From Paraburkholderia rhizosphaerae (GTDB lineage Bacteria > Pseudomonadota > Gammaproteobacteria > Burkholderiales > Burkholderiaceae), in contig NZ_SORE01000004.1 in NCBI RefSeq assembly GCF_004366595.1, forward strand, positions 1 through 64,000: a DNA stretch of 64,000 nucleotides, in the 5' to 3' direction. The translations under genes and the position numbers were made by a program. Positions 41,029-51,001 of this stretch are shown here, piece by piece (the stretch's first letter is position 1; each line of letters begins with the position of its first letter). The notes below the pieces were generated by a model that saw nothing but the letters and a program-made list of their open reading frames with translations, had not been told where the DNA came from and did not search any database.

Positions 41029-42911
41029 AGGATCATCGGCGCGGCGCCGCCGAGTATCGCGGTCGCGGTGCCGATCAGTTGCAGGTTGGTCGACTGGACC
41101 AGCGCGTCGGCCTCCGACATGATTTCCATCGCCGCGATCGATGTCATGTTCAGATTGGCCTTCGAGTTGATTTCCATCGCCAAACCCGAGGCCATCGTCA
41201 CATTCATCTCGCCATTGATCGTGACGTTGGTGCCCTGGATCGAAATCTCGCCCGAACTGTTCATCGTAATGCTCGCGAGCCCGGTGACGAGCTTGATCTG
41301 ATTGCCCGCGGTCAGCGTGTAGTTGTGCGCGACCTGAACGTCGTGATCGTGCTCGGACTCTTCGCGCAAGTCCTTCTGCGCGTGGATCAGCACCTGCTCG
41401 CTGCCCATCCGGTCTTCGAAGCGGATCTCGTTGTAGTCCTCGCTGCCGCCGCCCTGGTGGCTACGGCTTTTCACGCCGCTTTGCGTCTTGTTGTCCGGCA
41501 GGCTGTACGGCGGCATGTTGTCCGCGTTATAGACGCTGCCGACAATCAATGGCCGGTCCGGGTTGCCGTCGAGAAAGCTGACCACCACTTCCTGGCCGAC
41601 GCGTGGAATGAATTGCCCGCCCCAGCGCTTGCCGGCCCAGAACTGCGCGACCCGCACCGGGCACGAGTTCTGTGCATTCGGCCTGGATGGCTGGCTCCAG
41701 AAAAACGTGACCTGCACGCGGCCGTATTTGTCGACCGCGATATCTTCCGCGGTGTCGCCATACACCACCGCGGTCTGCAGGCCCGCGATGGTCGGCCGTG
41801 GCGTGGTCGGCATCGTGCGGAACGGCTGACGGCTCGAAATCACTTCGAAGTCGCACGCGAACGGACCTTCATCGTCATCACCGCCACCGCCGGTCACATA
41901 GTCGGGCTCGACGAGGCGAATGACCGTGTCGATCACCAGATACTCCTGGTTCGCCTGCTGCATCGGAAAGTCTTTCAGCGTAAACAGCGCCCCGGTGGCA
42001 AGACCTGCCGCATCGGTGTTGCCGGTGCTGATCGCCTGCCGCACGTTGAGTGCGTCCGCGCGCACCTGTGCATATCGCTGGCCGTCGGAGAGTTGCTGGT
42101 TATAGCCGAAGTACTCGTACGAGTAGTCGTAGATGTCGAGGCCGCTGACACTGTGTGCGTCGGCCATATCGGTCAGTTCCTCGGTCGCGAGCAGCGACGC
42201 CTTCGGCTTCAGATAGTCGTAATCGTCCAGTTGCACTTTGGTCGGATTGACCGAGCGTGCACTGCGCCAGTCGCTGATCGACGCCTTCATCCGTTTGCCC
42301 CGTTCGGTCGGCGGCGCATACGGAATCTGTTCGAAGGTCGGCACCGTCGTGTGCGCGCCGAGCGCGTCGGCGAGCACCATCGTGTGTGTGCCCTGCGTAT
42401 GCGTGAAGAAGTAATAGATGCCCTCCTGCTCCATCAGCCGGCTGATGAAGTCGAAGTCGCTCTCGCGGTACTGCACGCAGTAGTCGCGCGCCGGATAGTT
42501 GCCGGTGAGGCTCAGCCTCACATCGCCGTAGCCGATCTCGCCGAGCACCGTGCGGATGATCTGCGGCACGCTCATGCTCCGGTAAATACGGCAATCGCGC
42601 TTGCGCGTGAGCAGCCAGGGTTTGGGCACCAGCATGAAGCGGTAAACCGCGTAGCGCACGCCGTCGATATTGACGAAGCCGCTCTGCTCGCCCTCGCTGA
42701 CAATGCCGTTGAAATAGCGCGTATAGCCTTGCGGGGTGTCGAGCTTCACCGTCATCGGCGTGCCGAGCAGCGCGCGCAAATCCACTTCCGCATTCTTGCT
42801 GATGGTCTCGAGCTCATAGGAGAACAACCGGCCGAGCGCCTCTTTCGCGGTCAGATTCGAAAAAAGCAGGCTCGTGCCGAGCGTCGAGGTCAGGGTAATT
42901 GCGTGAGCCAT
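41025..42911 (-). CDS. vgrG: T6SS spike protein VgrG
   Basis: This 628-residue VgrG forms the puncturing tip on the Hcp tube. The gp27-like part starts ITLTSTLGTSLLFSNLTAKE and includes CVQYRESDFDFISRLMEQEG and YYFFTHTQG, followed by the gp5-like OB domain (VQVTFFWSQPSRPNAQNSCP, VAQFWAGKRWGGQFIPRVGQ, SFLDGNPDRPLIVGSVYN). The beta-helix needle covers the last 130 residues, with no extra toxic domain, so this is a canonical VgrG. No PAAR gene follows. The ATG at 42911 is used rather than five codons upstream. A 204-base gap separates it from the upstream methyltransferase gene, where a promoter may lie. Confidence 0.96.
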   Translation of the reverse strand: MAHAITLTSTLGTSLLFSNLTAKEALGRLFSYELETISKNAEVDLRALLGTPMTVKLDTPQGYTRYFNGIVSEGEQSGFVNIDGVRYAVYRFMLVPKPWLLTRKRDCRIYRSMSVPQIIRTVLGEIGYGDVRLSLTGNYPARDYCVQYRESDFDFISRLMEQEGIYYFFTHTQGTHTMVLADALGAHTTVPTFEQIPYAPPTERGKRMKASISDWRSARSVNPTKVQLDDYDYLKPKASLLATEELTDMADAHSVSGLDIYDYSYEYFGYNQQLSDGQRYAQVRADALNVRQAISTGNTDAAGLATGALFTLKDFPMQQANQEYLVIDTVIRLVEPDYVTGGGGDDDEGPFACDFEVISSRQPFRTMPTTPRPTIAGLQTAVVYGDTAEDIAVDKYGRVQVTFFWSQPSRPNAQNSCPVRVAQFWAGKRWGGQFIPRVGQEVVVSFLDGNPDRPLIVGSVYNADNMPPYSLPDNKTQSGVKSRSHQGGGSEDYNEIRFEDRMGSEQVLIHAQKDLREESEHDHDVQVAHNYTLTAGNQIKLVTGLASITMNSSGEISIQGTNVTINGEMNVTMASGLAMEINSKANLNMTSIAAMEIMSEADALVQSTNLQLIGTATAILGGAAPMIL

Positions 42912-43115
42912 GAAATCTCCGATCACGCGAAGCCATGTCGATCACACGGACCTCGCGTCCGCATCGGCTTCGCATTCAAAAAACAGTCGGCTCCCCGGTT
43001 CTATTCCTTCGCGTTCGCACAGCAGAATTTCGGCGCCGCAAATGCCACCTGCACCGCTGCAGCGACAGCGAGATCGATCGTCGCAACCGTGCAGTGCTTC
43101 AATGCAGCGCGCCTA

Positions 43116-44450
43116 TCAGTGCGGGCGTTGGGCGAGCACGACCCAGCCGTCGACCCATTTCCCCGCTTCCTTGCGCAAGCTCTGTTCGGTAATTTGCGCG
43201 TCCACGAAGCCCGCGGCGGCCATGCATTGCTGCGCGTATTCACGGCTGTGCTGATAGCGGCCGGCCGGCGTCAGCGCAAAGCGCGGTGCTTGCGAATCGC
43301 GCAACGCTTCAAGGCTGAACGCAAAGCGGCCACCGGGTCGCAGCGCGCGATGCGTCGCGTCGAGCACGGTGTCGAGTTCGCCGAAATAGATCAACGTGTC
43401 CGCGCAGACGACGAGATCGTAGGTCTGCGCATGCGCGCGCAGATGCGCGGTCAGTTCAGCGGCGCTCAGTTCGTCGTAGCAGCCGCGCCGCCTCGCCTGC
43501 TCCAGCATGCGTTCGGAGAGGTCGACACCGACCAGCGTACGAGCGCGTTCCCGTAGCAAGGGTCCGCACAGGCCGGTTCCGCATCCGGCGTCGAGCACGT
43601 CCAGCGCTTCGCCCCCATCGCCTAGCGCTTCAATCAGCGCTTGTGGCGCACGGTAGCCGAGGCGTCCTAGCAATTGTTCGTCGAAACTCGATGCGAACCG
43701 GTCGAACAGTTCGCGCACGTAGTCGTCGCCGGCTCGTGCGGGCGCCTCGGCGGCGCCGCACGCGGCGAGCATATGACGTGGAATAGGATCTGCTGGATCG
43801 AGTGCCGCCCAGTCGCGATAGACCTGAGCGGCGGCGTCGATGCCGCCAATGCTGTACAACGCAATGCCAAGCGACTCCAGCGCGCGCAAATTCGTGTTGT
43901 CGAGCCGATGCGCGGTGCGAAAGCATTCGACCGCATCTTCGATATCGCTGCGCTCGCGCGCGTGACTACACAGAAACCGCCCGAAGTGATAATGCGCACG
44001 CGATTCGCCGGGATGGCGATCGAGCCAATGCCGATACGCGTCGCGCGCTTCGTCGATGCGCTGCTGCGCCTCGAGCGCGATAGCCAGATTGCCCAGTGCC
44101 TGCGGATGCGTGGCCACGAGACGCAGCGCCTGCCGATAGCACGCTTCAGCCTGTTCGATCCGCCCGCATTCCTTATGGATGTTGCCAAGGTTGCTGTGCG
44201 CATCGGCGTGCTGCGGCGTGACGCGCAACGCGTCGCCGACGAGTTTTACCGCCGCGTCGCTGTGCCCGCGTTGGTGAAGCAGCACGCCCAGATAGTGCAT
44301 TGCGTCCGGCTGGCCGACGCGCATCGTCAGCACGCGCCGGTAGAGCCCTTCGGCGTGCTCAAGTTCACCCGCCTGATGAGCACGCATCGCCTGCTGCAGC
44401 GTCTGCGTATAACGGGGCGCGGCAAAACCGCGACCCGAATGGCGCGACAT
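43116..44450 (-). CDS. TPR-repeat SAM-dependent methyltransferase
   Basis: This 444-residue protein has at least five tetratricopeptide repeats in the first half (AEGLYRRVLTMRVGQPDAMH, DALRVTPQHADAHSNLGNIH, CYRQALRLVATHPQALGNLA). The carboxyl half is a class I methyltransferase with the SAM loop VLDAGCGTGLCGPLL at about residue 285, DLVVCADTLIYFGELD and a final YSREYAQQCMAAAGF-type region. It is soluble. It lies inside the T6SS locus between the possible cargo gene and vgrG. A modification role for a T6SS component or effector is plausible, but substrate and need for secretion are unknown. The ATG at 44450 is preferred over a GTG one codon before. Confidence 0.85.
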   Translation of the reverse strand: MSRHSGRGFAAPRYTQTLQQAMRAHQAGELEHAEGLYRRVLTMRVGQPDAMHYLGVLLHQRGHSDAAVKLVGDALRVTPQHADAHSNLGNIHKECGRIEQAEACYRQALRLVATHPQALGNLAIALEAQQRIDEARDAYRHWLDRHPGESRAHYHFGRFLCSHARERSDIEDAVECFRTAHRLDNTNLRALESLGIALYSIGGIDAAAQVYRDWAALDPADPIPRHMLAACGAAEAPARAGDDYVRELFDRFASSFDEQLLGRLGYRAPQALIEALGDGGEALDVLDAGCGTGLCGPLLRERARTLVGVDLSERMLEQARRRGCYDELSAAELTAHLRAHAQTYDLVVCADTLIYFGELDTVLDATHRALRPGGRFAFSLEALRDSQAPRFALTPAGRYQHSREYAQQCMAAAGFVDAQITEQSLRKEAGKWVDGWVVLAQRPH

Positions 44451-44466
44451 CACAAAACTGCCTTTC

Positions 44467-45120
44467 TCATCGTCTGGCTCTCCACTGCGGTGTCGTGAGC
44501 CAGATATCGCGATTCTTGTCCTTGCGGCCCTCGCGAGTCTGCTCCCACATGTCCGGGTTCCATTCGATCGGACCCTTACCTCGCAGACTGGGTCTCTGGT
44601 TCTTCAGCTCGGCAGCCAATCGCTTTGCGGTCTCGGCATCGATCGCAGTGTCTTCCGGTCTCACCGTCCTCGGAATCTTCTCGATCAGCGGGCAGATCGC
44701 GTTCTTCACGCGGTTCAGAATGGTTCGCTGACCGTTCGACCCGCCCGGTGGCACGTACCACGATTCGACGCCGTTGCCGGGATCGTCTTCGCGATACGCG
44801 CCGCCGGGGCCTTCGACAATGTTCCAGCCTGGCCACTGAATCGCCGTATGCAACTCATCGCGGCGCGCCTGAAACTTGCCGGCCTTCAGTTCGTTGATCG
44901 TGGTCTGCACAGACGAGAAGCCGATGATTTGCAGATATTCGTCCACCGCATTCCAATGGCCGCCGTTGATCAGACCGTTCCATAATCGGGTGAGATCGTC
45001 TAGCGGGATCGTGTGATGCCAGGTGAACTGGATAGCCGGTTTTACCTCGGCGTGCTTCCAGCCCTCGGGCTCCGACGCGCGACCTGCGCCGGATATGATT
45101 CCGTTCGCTTGCAAAGCCAT
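44467..45120 (-). CDS. Possible T6SS cargo protein with WHH-type motif
   Basis: This 217-residue soluble protein has no signal peptide. Near residue 30 it carries KPAIQFTWHHTIPLDDLTRL. The TWHHxIP pattern recalls the HNH/endonuclease VII group of toxin nucleases, among them the WHH family, but this is a short match. The rest includes ELKAGKFQARRDELHTAIQW, AYREDDPGNGVESWYVPPGG and a basic tail. GAGGAG precedes the ATG. It lies between tssH and a methyltransferase, a common site for effector cargo. If it were a toxin, an immunity gene would be expected next to it; none is obvious, which weakens the idea. Confidence 0.7.
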   Translation of the reverse strand: MALQANGIISGAGRASEPEGWKHAEVKPAIQFTWHHTIPLDDLTRLWNGLINGGHWNAVDEYLQIIGFSSVQTTINELKAGKFQARRDELHTAIQWPGWNIVEGPGGAYREDDPGNGVESWYVPPGGSNGQRTILNRVKNAICPLIEKIPRTVRPEDTAIDAETAKRLAAELKNQRPSLRGKGPIEWNPDMWEQTREGRKDKNRDIWLTTPQWRARR

Positions 45121-45204
45121 TTGCTGCTCCTCGATCGCTGAAAACTTCAGGTTTTGATACGCGCGACAGTTGCATCGGTGCGGCGCGCACATGGATGAAC
45201 TCGC

Positions 45205-48000
45205 TCACGCACGCAATCGCTCAATATCTGTCAGCATTGCCCGCGCGCCATCGCCGAACCGGTACGAAAACTCGCCGCCCTCAACACTCACGCTCACCGG
45301 CGCGACCGCGTCGCCGCGCATCATTCGCGCGAGAAACTCGCGACTGATTTCCGGCAGCATCGTGTTAGTCAGAATCGCATCGATCATCCGGCCGCCCGAC
45401 TCGCTCTCGGTGCAGCGGCTCACCACCAGGTTCACGACCGCGTCATCGAAATCGAACGGCACGCGGTAGCGCGTCTCGATGCGCTGTTTGATGCGATCGA
45501 GCTGCAGCTTGACGATCTCGCCAAGCATGTCGTTGCTGAGCGGGTAATACGGAATCGCGACCAGGCGGCCGAGCAGCGCGGGCGGAAACACCTTCAGCAA
45601 AGGCTCGCGCAATGCCTTCGCCATGCCTTCGGGGTCCGGCATCAAGTCCGGGTCCTTGCACAGGCCCGCGATCAGATCCGTGCCGGCATTCGTCGTCAGC
45701 AGAATCAGCGTGTTCTTGAAGTCGATTACACGGCCTTCGCCGTCTTCCATGACACCCTTGTCGAACACCTGGAAGAAGATTTCGTGCACATCCGGGTGAG
45801 CCTTTTCCACTTCGTCGAGCAGCACCACCGAATACGGCTTGCGGCGTACCGCTTCGGTCAGCACGCCGCCTTCGCCGTAACCGATATAACCCGGCGGCGC
45901 GCCTTTGAGCGTGGACACCGTATGCGCTTCCTGAAACTCGCTCATATTGATCGTGATCAGGTTGTGCTCGCCGCCATACAGCGCTTCCGCGAGTGCGAGC
46001 GCGGTCTCGGTCTTGCCGACGCCGGATGTGCCGGCCAGCAGAAACACGCCGATCGGCTTGTGCGGATTGTCGAGGCCCGCGCGCGACGTCTGGATGCGCC
46101 TCGTGATCATCTCCATCGCATGGTCCTGGCCGATCACGCGCTGGCCCATCACATTGGCGAGATTCATCACTGTTTCGAGTTCGCTGCGCACCATGCGGCC
46201 GACCGGAATCCCGGTCCAGTCGGCAACCACCGACGCGACCGCCTGGTAGTCGACGCCCGGCAGAATCAGCGGCGTTTCCCCTTGCAATTCGGCCAGCTTC
46301 GATTGCAGCGCCTTCAGCTCGGTGAGCGCGGCCGCTCGTGCGGCTTCGTCCAGTTCGACATGCGTATGCGTGTCGCCGCGCTCGTTCTCCGCGGCGTCGC
46401 TCCGCGCGGCTTCTTCGAGCTTGCTGCCGGTGCCCTCCACTGGCGCGACGTCACCGCGCAATCGCGCACGCAATGCGAGAATCGGTTCAACGAGTGCTTT
46501 CTCGTCGGCCCACGCGGCTTCGAGAGCTTCGAGACGCGCCTGCTGCGCGGCGAGCTTCTGGCGTGCGGTCGTCTCACGCTGCGCCACGTCGATTCCGACA
46601 TGCTTCTCGCGCGCGATGATCGCCAGTTCGGTTTGCAGCGCATCGATGCGCTTGCGCGTATCGTCGAGCGCGGCCGGCACCGCATGCTGGCTCACCGCGA
46701 CCCGCGCGCATGCGGTGTCGAGCAGGCTCACCGCCTTATCAGGCAACTGGCGCGCCGGAATGTACCGATGCGACAGCCTGACCGCCGCCTCGAGCGCTTC
46801 GTCGAGAATCTGCACGCGATGATGCTGCTCCATCACGCTTGCGACACCGCGCATCATCAGGATGCCTTTCTCTTCGCCCGGTTCGCCGATCTGCACGGTC
46901 TGAAAGCGGCGCGTGAGCGCCGGGTCTTTCTCGATGTGCTTCCTGTATTCGGCCCACGTGGTCGCGCCGATCGTGCGCAGATTGCCGCGCGCGAGCGCCG
47001 GCTTCAGCAGGTTCGCCGCATCGCCGGTGCCGGCCGCGCCGCCGGCGCCGACCAGCGTGTGCGCTTCGTCGATAAAGAGGATGACCGGTTGCGGGGATGC
47101 CTGCACTTCATCGATCACTTGCCGTAGCCGGTTCTCGAACTCGCCCTTCATGCTCGCGCCCGCTTGCAGCAGGCCGACGTCGAGTGTGCGCACCTGCACA
47201 TCCGCGAGCGGCGGCGGCACGTCGCCGGCCGCGATGCGCAGCGCGAAGCCTTCGACCACCGCGGTCTTGCCGACGCCCGCCTCGCCGACCAGCATCGGAT
47301 TGTTCTGGCGGCGGCGCATCAGGATGTCGACGACCTGGCGGATCTCTTCGTCGCGCCCGACGATCGGATCGATCTTGCCGTTGCGGGCCTCATCGGTCAG
47401 GTCGACGGTGAATTGCCGCAGCGCCTGCTGTTTGCCCATCTGCGCGGGCGCCAGCGCACCGCTTGCTTCGCCGGGCGCCGCACCGCCGCCGATCTGGAAG
47501 CCGTCGGTCGGCCGCTGACGCGCTTCGGGCGAGCCGTCGACGATCGATGCGAAATCGTCGGCCAGCGTTTCCGGCTTGAGCTTCGCGAACTCCGCGGAAA
47601 CCGCCTGCAGCGCATTGCGCAGATGACGCGTGCGCAACACGCCGACCAGCAGATAACCGGTGCGCACTTGCGCTTCGCCGAACATGAGCGTTGCGAACAC
47701 CCAGCCGCGCTCGACGGCTTCCTCGACGTCGCCGGACAGATCGGAAATCGACGTCGAGCCGCGCGGCAACCGTTCCAGTGCATCGGTGATGTCGCGCGCG
47801 AGGTTCGACGGGTTCAGCTCGAAATGCCTGACGATGCGGTGCAGATCCGAATCCTGCAGTTGCAGGATCTGGTGAATCCAATGCGCGAGCTCGACATACG
47901 GATTGCCGCGCAGCTTGCAGAACACGGTGGCGCTTTCGATGCCCCGGTACGCAAGCGCATTGAGCTTGCCGAACAACGCAGTGCGGCTGATCTCGGCCAT
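45205..48000 (-). CDS. tssH: T6SS ATPase TssH (ClpV)
   Basis: This 931-residue AAA+ ATPase recycles contracted TssB-TssC sheaths. The amino domain (ISRTALFGKLNALAYRGIES) binds sheath ends. Two nucleotide-binding domains are intact: first Walker A GEAGVGKTAVVEGF with LFIDEAHTLVGAGG, second GTSGVGKTETALALAEALYG with VVLLDEVEKAHPDVHEIFFQ. The arginine-finger and sensor regions look normal, and the ClpV-type insertion is present in the middle. It precedes the possible cargo gene by 84 bases. TssH with TagJ in the same operon marks the class of T6SS in which TagJ aids sheath recycling. Confidence 0.96.
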   Translation of the reverse strand: MAEISRTALFGKLNALAYRGIESATVFCKLRGNPYVELAHWIHQILQLQDSDLHRIVRHFELNPSNLARDITDALERLPRGSTSISDLSGDVEEAVERGWVFATLMFGEAQVRTGYLLVGVLRTRHLRNALQAVSAEFAKLKPETLADDFASIVDGSPEARQRPTDGFQIGGGAAPGEASGALAPAQMGKQQALRQFTVDLTDEARNGKIDPIVGRDEEIRQVVDILMRRRQNNPMLVGEAGVGKTAVVEGFALRIAAGDVPPPLADVQVRTLDVGLLQAGASMKGEFENRLRQVIDEVQASPQPVILFIDEAHTLVGAGGAAGTGDAANLLKPALARGNLRTIGATTWAEYRKHIEKDPALTRRFQTVQIGEPGEEKGILMMRGVASVMEQHHRVQILDEALEAAVRLSHRYIPARQLPDKAVSLLDTACARVAVSQHAVPAALDDTRKRIDALQTELAIIAREKHVGIDVAQRETTARQKLAAQQARLEALEAAWADEKALVEPILALRARLRGDVAPVEGTGSKLEEAARSDAAENERGDTHTHVELDEAARAAALTELKALQSKLAELQGETPLILPGVDYQAVASVVADWTGIPVGRMVRSELETVMNLANVMGQRVIGQDHAMEMITRRIQTSRAGLDNPHKPIGVFLLAGTSGVGKTETALALAEALYGGEHNLITINMSEFQEAHTVSTLKGAPPGYIGYGEGGVLTEAVRRKPYSVVLLDEVEKAHPDVHEIFFQVFDKGVMEDGEGRVIDFKNTLILLTTNAGTDLIAGLCKDPDLMPDPEGMAKALREPLLKVFPPALLGRLVAIPYYPLSNDMLGEIVKLQLDRIKQRIETRYRVPFDFDDAVVNLVVSRCTESESGGRMIDAILTNTMLPEISREFLARMMRGDAVAPVSVSVEGGEFSYRFGDGARAMLTDIERLRA

Positions 48001-48051
48001 GGGTCTACCCCTGTGATGGTTGATTGCACAACGGTGCGGCTTGCATCGGTT

Positions 48052-49068
48052 TCAGCCCACCGGGTTCAATACGGCTTCGTCGGCATCGGCGTTTTTCGCG
48101 TAACGGCCAAGCCACGTGTTGAGTCCCATGCGGCCTGTCCGGCCGAGATGGGTCAGTGGAACCTCTTCCTTCTTCAGCACCAGTTGCAGGTCCCAGTCCT
48201 TCTCGTCGCCGACATAGGTGCGCACCGCGGCGGTGAACTGCTTCAGCGCGTCGCTGCCCGGCAGGAAGCGGTTGAACTCATGCAGACTGAGCGGCCCCAC
48301 GCGCAGCCGGAAGCGCTGCTGCGCGCCGCGCACGTGCGCGCCGAGCACCGCCGTGCGCCCGATGCCGGCCATCGCGACGCCAAGACGCAGATGCGCATCG
48401 GCAGGCAAGCGCATCCACTCCGCGACAAACTCGAGCACCCGTACCGGCACATTGAAGAAATGCTCGAGCAGCCGCTGCAACCCTTCCGCATTGCGCGCTT
48501 GCGGCACCAGCCGGCCGGCGAAGAAACGCTTGTACTGATCGGGCAGTGCATCGCGTGCTTCGAGGTGCGGCGTTGCCATACCGATCAACGCGCCGATGTA
48601 GGTGCGAAAACGGTCCTGCTCGGGGCGATCGAACTGCACGGTCGGCTGCGCGTCCGCCCATGCGCGATAAAAAAGGCTCAGCATCCGGTGGTGAAAGATA
48701 TCGGCAAACGCAACCAGAGTCGGATCTTTCGCGTGACGCTCGCGCTCCAGCGCGTATTCGGTCAGATGCAACGGCAACGCGCCGTTTGGCCCGAACAGGC
48801 CTAGAAACAGCCCATAGAGTTTCGGCGGCCGCTCCGCGGTGCCCGGCTCGTAGCGATCGATGCCGCGCGACGGAAAGTCGAGCGCGGCCGTGTGCGCGAG
48901 GCGCACCGGGTCTTCTGCGGGGCGTGTCGAATGCGCGAGCCGTGGCCGCGCCGGATACGCGCATTCGAGCCGGCGCATCGCCTCGAAGAACTCGAAGTCG
49001 TGCGGGCGCGTACGCAACGCGTGTTCGAGCGCTACAGGATCGGGCGCTTGCCGGGCGTCGCGGGCCAT
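48052..49068 (-). CDS. tssG: T6SS baseplate protein TssG
   Basis: This 338-residue TssG is a wedge component of the baseplate with TssF. Family blocks include RPHDFEFFEAMRRLECAYPA, PRLAHSTRPAEDPVRLAHTA, PPKLYGLFLGLFGPNGALPL and HLTEYALERERHAKDPTLVA. The carboxyl end has LSLHEFNRFLPGSDALKQFT and TRLGVMGLNTWLG-type sequence near the stop. Its start overlaps the end of tssF by 37 bases, so the two are coupled in translation. A 51-base gap separates it from tssH downstream. Confidence 0.94.
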   Translation of the reverse strand: MARDARQAPDPVALEHALRTRPHDFEFFEAMRRLECAYPARPRLAHSTRPAEDPVRLAHTAALDFPSRGIDRYEPGTAERPPKLYGLFLGLFGPNGALPLHLTEYALERERHAKDPTLVAFADIFHHRMLSLFYRAWADAQPTVQFDRPEQDRFRTYIGALIGMATPHLEARDALPDQYKRFFAGRLVPQARNAEGLQRLLEHFFNVPVRVLEFVAEWMRLPADAHLRLGVAMAGIGRTAVLGAHVRGAQQRFRLRVGPLSLHEFNRFLPGSDALKQFTAAVRTYVGDEKDWDLQLVLKKEEVPLTHLGRTGRMGLNTWLGRYAKNADADEAVLNPVG

Positions 49069-50996
49069 CGGGCCACCTCATTGCGTTCGAGTGTGAGCAA
49101 TACGGTCTCGGTGAACGAGTTCAGCGAAACGTAGCGCGCAAAGAATTGCCGCAGCACCGAGCCGAGCAGGAATGCGCCGGTCCCTTCGAATGCGGCATCG
49201 TCGCAGGTCAGCGTGATCTCGAGACCGCGGCCGTAGGTAATCGGTCCGGGCACCGGCACGCGGCGCGTGATCGGCGTCGCGGCGACACGCTTGATGCCCT
49301 CGAGTTGCCGTCGCGCCGCGGCGTCGAATTCGTCGCAGTACAGCGTCAGCATCTCGCGCAGCGCGGCCGCGCCGGCGTCGCCCGCTTCGCTGCCTGCTGC
49401 ATGACCCGCTGCACGAGCTGCACCACCGCGATTGCCTGGCTCACCTGCCGTCGCGCCGCCTATGTCGAGCAGCGACAGGTAGTTCAACTGCAGATGACTG
49501 ATCAGCCGCCACGCGGTCTCGCCGGTCGCGGTCGGTGCGCGCGGCCGGGTTGGACCGGCCACGCAGCGGATCGACGACACCGGTGCATCGGTGTCGAGCG
49601 TGAAATCCGTGTACGACTTGCCGACGGGCATATGCAGCGGCAAATCGCGGTTCGTGCACATCAGGCGCATGCCGAGCTGGCGCAGCGACGTCGGGTACGG
49701 CGCATCGTTCGCATCGACCAGCGCGATAAAGGTCTCGCTGCCGACGTAGCTCGAACGCGCGCCGCGTTCCTTCTGCCGGGTCGACAGCAGACGCGGTTCG
49801 CGGCGCAGCGTATAAAACGCGCGGTGCGCGCTATGCCATGTGCGCTCCGTGCTGCCGTAGAACGGTAGAAACGTCTGCTCAGGTTCCTGACGGTCGCCGA
49901 ACCCCTGCACGTCGCTGATGCCATGCACCTCGAAATCCATCGGCCGCGTGCGATCGCCAAGCACGTGGTATTCGGTGCGGCCCTGCTGCAGATGGATGCG
50001 ATCTGAACGGCGCTCGAACAGGTTGATCGCCGGCGTGCAGAACAGCCGGAAATGGCCCGCGTCCACCGCGTTGTGCAGCCGCGCGATGCTTCGATCGAGC
50101 CACACGACGATCTCGAATTCGTTGCGCTGCGCGCGCGCGAGCACGCTGCGCAGGCCGGTGAACTGCGCGAACAGGAAACGCTCGGGGCACGCAAAGTACT
50201 CCTGCAGCAGACGGTACCCGCTAAAAGAACGATCGCCATACGGTAGCAACGCGTCGTCATCGTCGAAGCCCGGCGCGGTAAGATCCGACGCGGCACGGTG
50301 CGCGTTGATGGGCTCGCCGTCCGGTCCGGCTACACGCACCGTATAGCCGGTCGCGTTCGCATGCAGTTGTTCGTAAAGCAGCTTCGGCAGTTCATCGGCG
50401 CCCGTGAGAAACACCGGCAGACTGTCGAGTGCGAGCATCTTCGCCTGCACGCCGCACAGCGTGCGGAATTTCAGGCGCAGCCCGGCGCGCACCGCGCGCG
50501 TGCCCGGCGGTGGCACCAGCCCCGCGGCGGCCAGCGCCGCGGGCGTTTCGAAGTACCGCGCTTCGGTCAGCTCAAGCGGCCACAATGTCACATCGTGCGC
50601 GGTGCGATATTCGCACGGTGTGCGTTCGCCAAAGCCAATCAGGCTGCGCAGCACCGTATGCCGCGCGACCCGATGGCCTGCGGGCGGCAAATCCTCCGCG
50701 GTGTCCGGAGACAACTGCACGACCGCCATCGACGGAATCGGCGCGAGGTAGTGCGGGTAAATCATTTCCAGCAGATGCTGCGTAAACACCGGGTACTGCG
50801 CGTCGAGCTTCAGTTGCACGCGCGCGGCGAGGAACGCAAAGCCTTCGAGCAGGCGCTCGACATACGGGTCCGCGCATTCGAAACCTTCCATGCCGAGCCG
50901 GCCGGCAATCTTCGGATACTCGCGTGCAAACTCGGCGCCCATTTCACGCACGTGTTGCAGTTCGCGGTTGTAATAACGTAATAGGCGCGGGTCCAT
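49032..50996 (-). CDS. tssF: T6SS baseplate protein TssF
   Basis: This 654-residue TssF is the main wedge protein. It opens with the near-invariant MDPRLLRYYNRELQHVREMG and AREYPKIAGRLGMEGFECAD, and includes DPYVERLLEGFAFLAARVQL with PHYLAPIPSMAVVQLSPD. The ATG is four bases past the tssE stop. The upstream 33 codons of the open frame are discarded as tssE shadow. An insert of Ala/Gly-rich low-complexity sequence occurs at about residues 525-550 (GNRGGAARAAGHAAGSEAGD), longer than in most relatives as I know them. Confidence 0.95.
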   Translation of the reverse strand: MDPRLLRYYNRELQHVREMGAEFAREYPKIAGRLGMEGFECADPYVERLLEGFAFLAARVQLKLDAQYPVFTQHLLEMIYPHYLAPIPSMAVVQLSPDTAEDLPPAGHRVARHTVLRSLIGFGERTPCEYRTAHDVTLWPLELTEARYFETPAALAAAGLVPPPGTRAVRAGLRLKFRTLCGVQAKMLALDSLPVFLTGADELPKLLYEQLHANATGYTVRVAGPDGEPINAHRAASDLTAPGFDDDDALLPYGDRSFSGYRLLQEYFACPERFLFAQFTGLRSVLARAQRNEFEIVVWLDRSIARLHNAVDAGHFRLFCTPAINLFERRSDRIHLQQGRTEYHVLGDRTRPMDFEVHGISDVQGFGDRQEPEQTFLPFYGSTERTWHSAHRAFYTLRREPRLLSTRQKERGARSSYVGSETFIALVDANDAPYPTSLRQLGMRLMCTNRDLPLHMPVGKSYTDFTLDTDAPVSSIRCVAGPTRPRAPTATGETAWRLISHLQLNYLSLLDIGGATAGEPGNRGGAARAAGHAAGSEAGDAGAAALREMLTLYCDEFDAAARRQLEGIKRVAATPITRRVPVPGPITYGRGLEITLTCDDAAFEGTGAFLLGSVLRQFFARYVSLNSFTETVLLTLERNEVARWPATPGKRPIL

Positions 50997-51001
50997 CGCG
51001 A

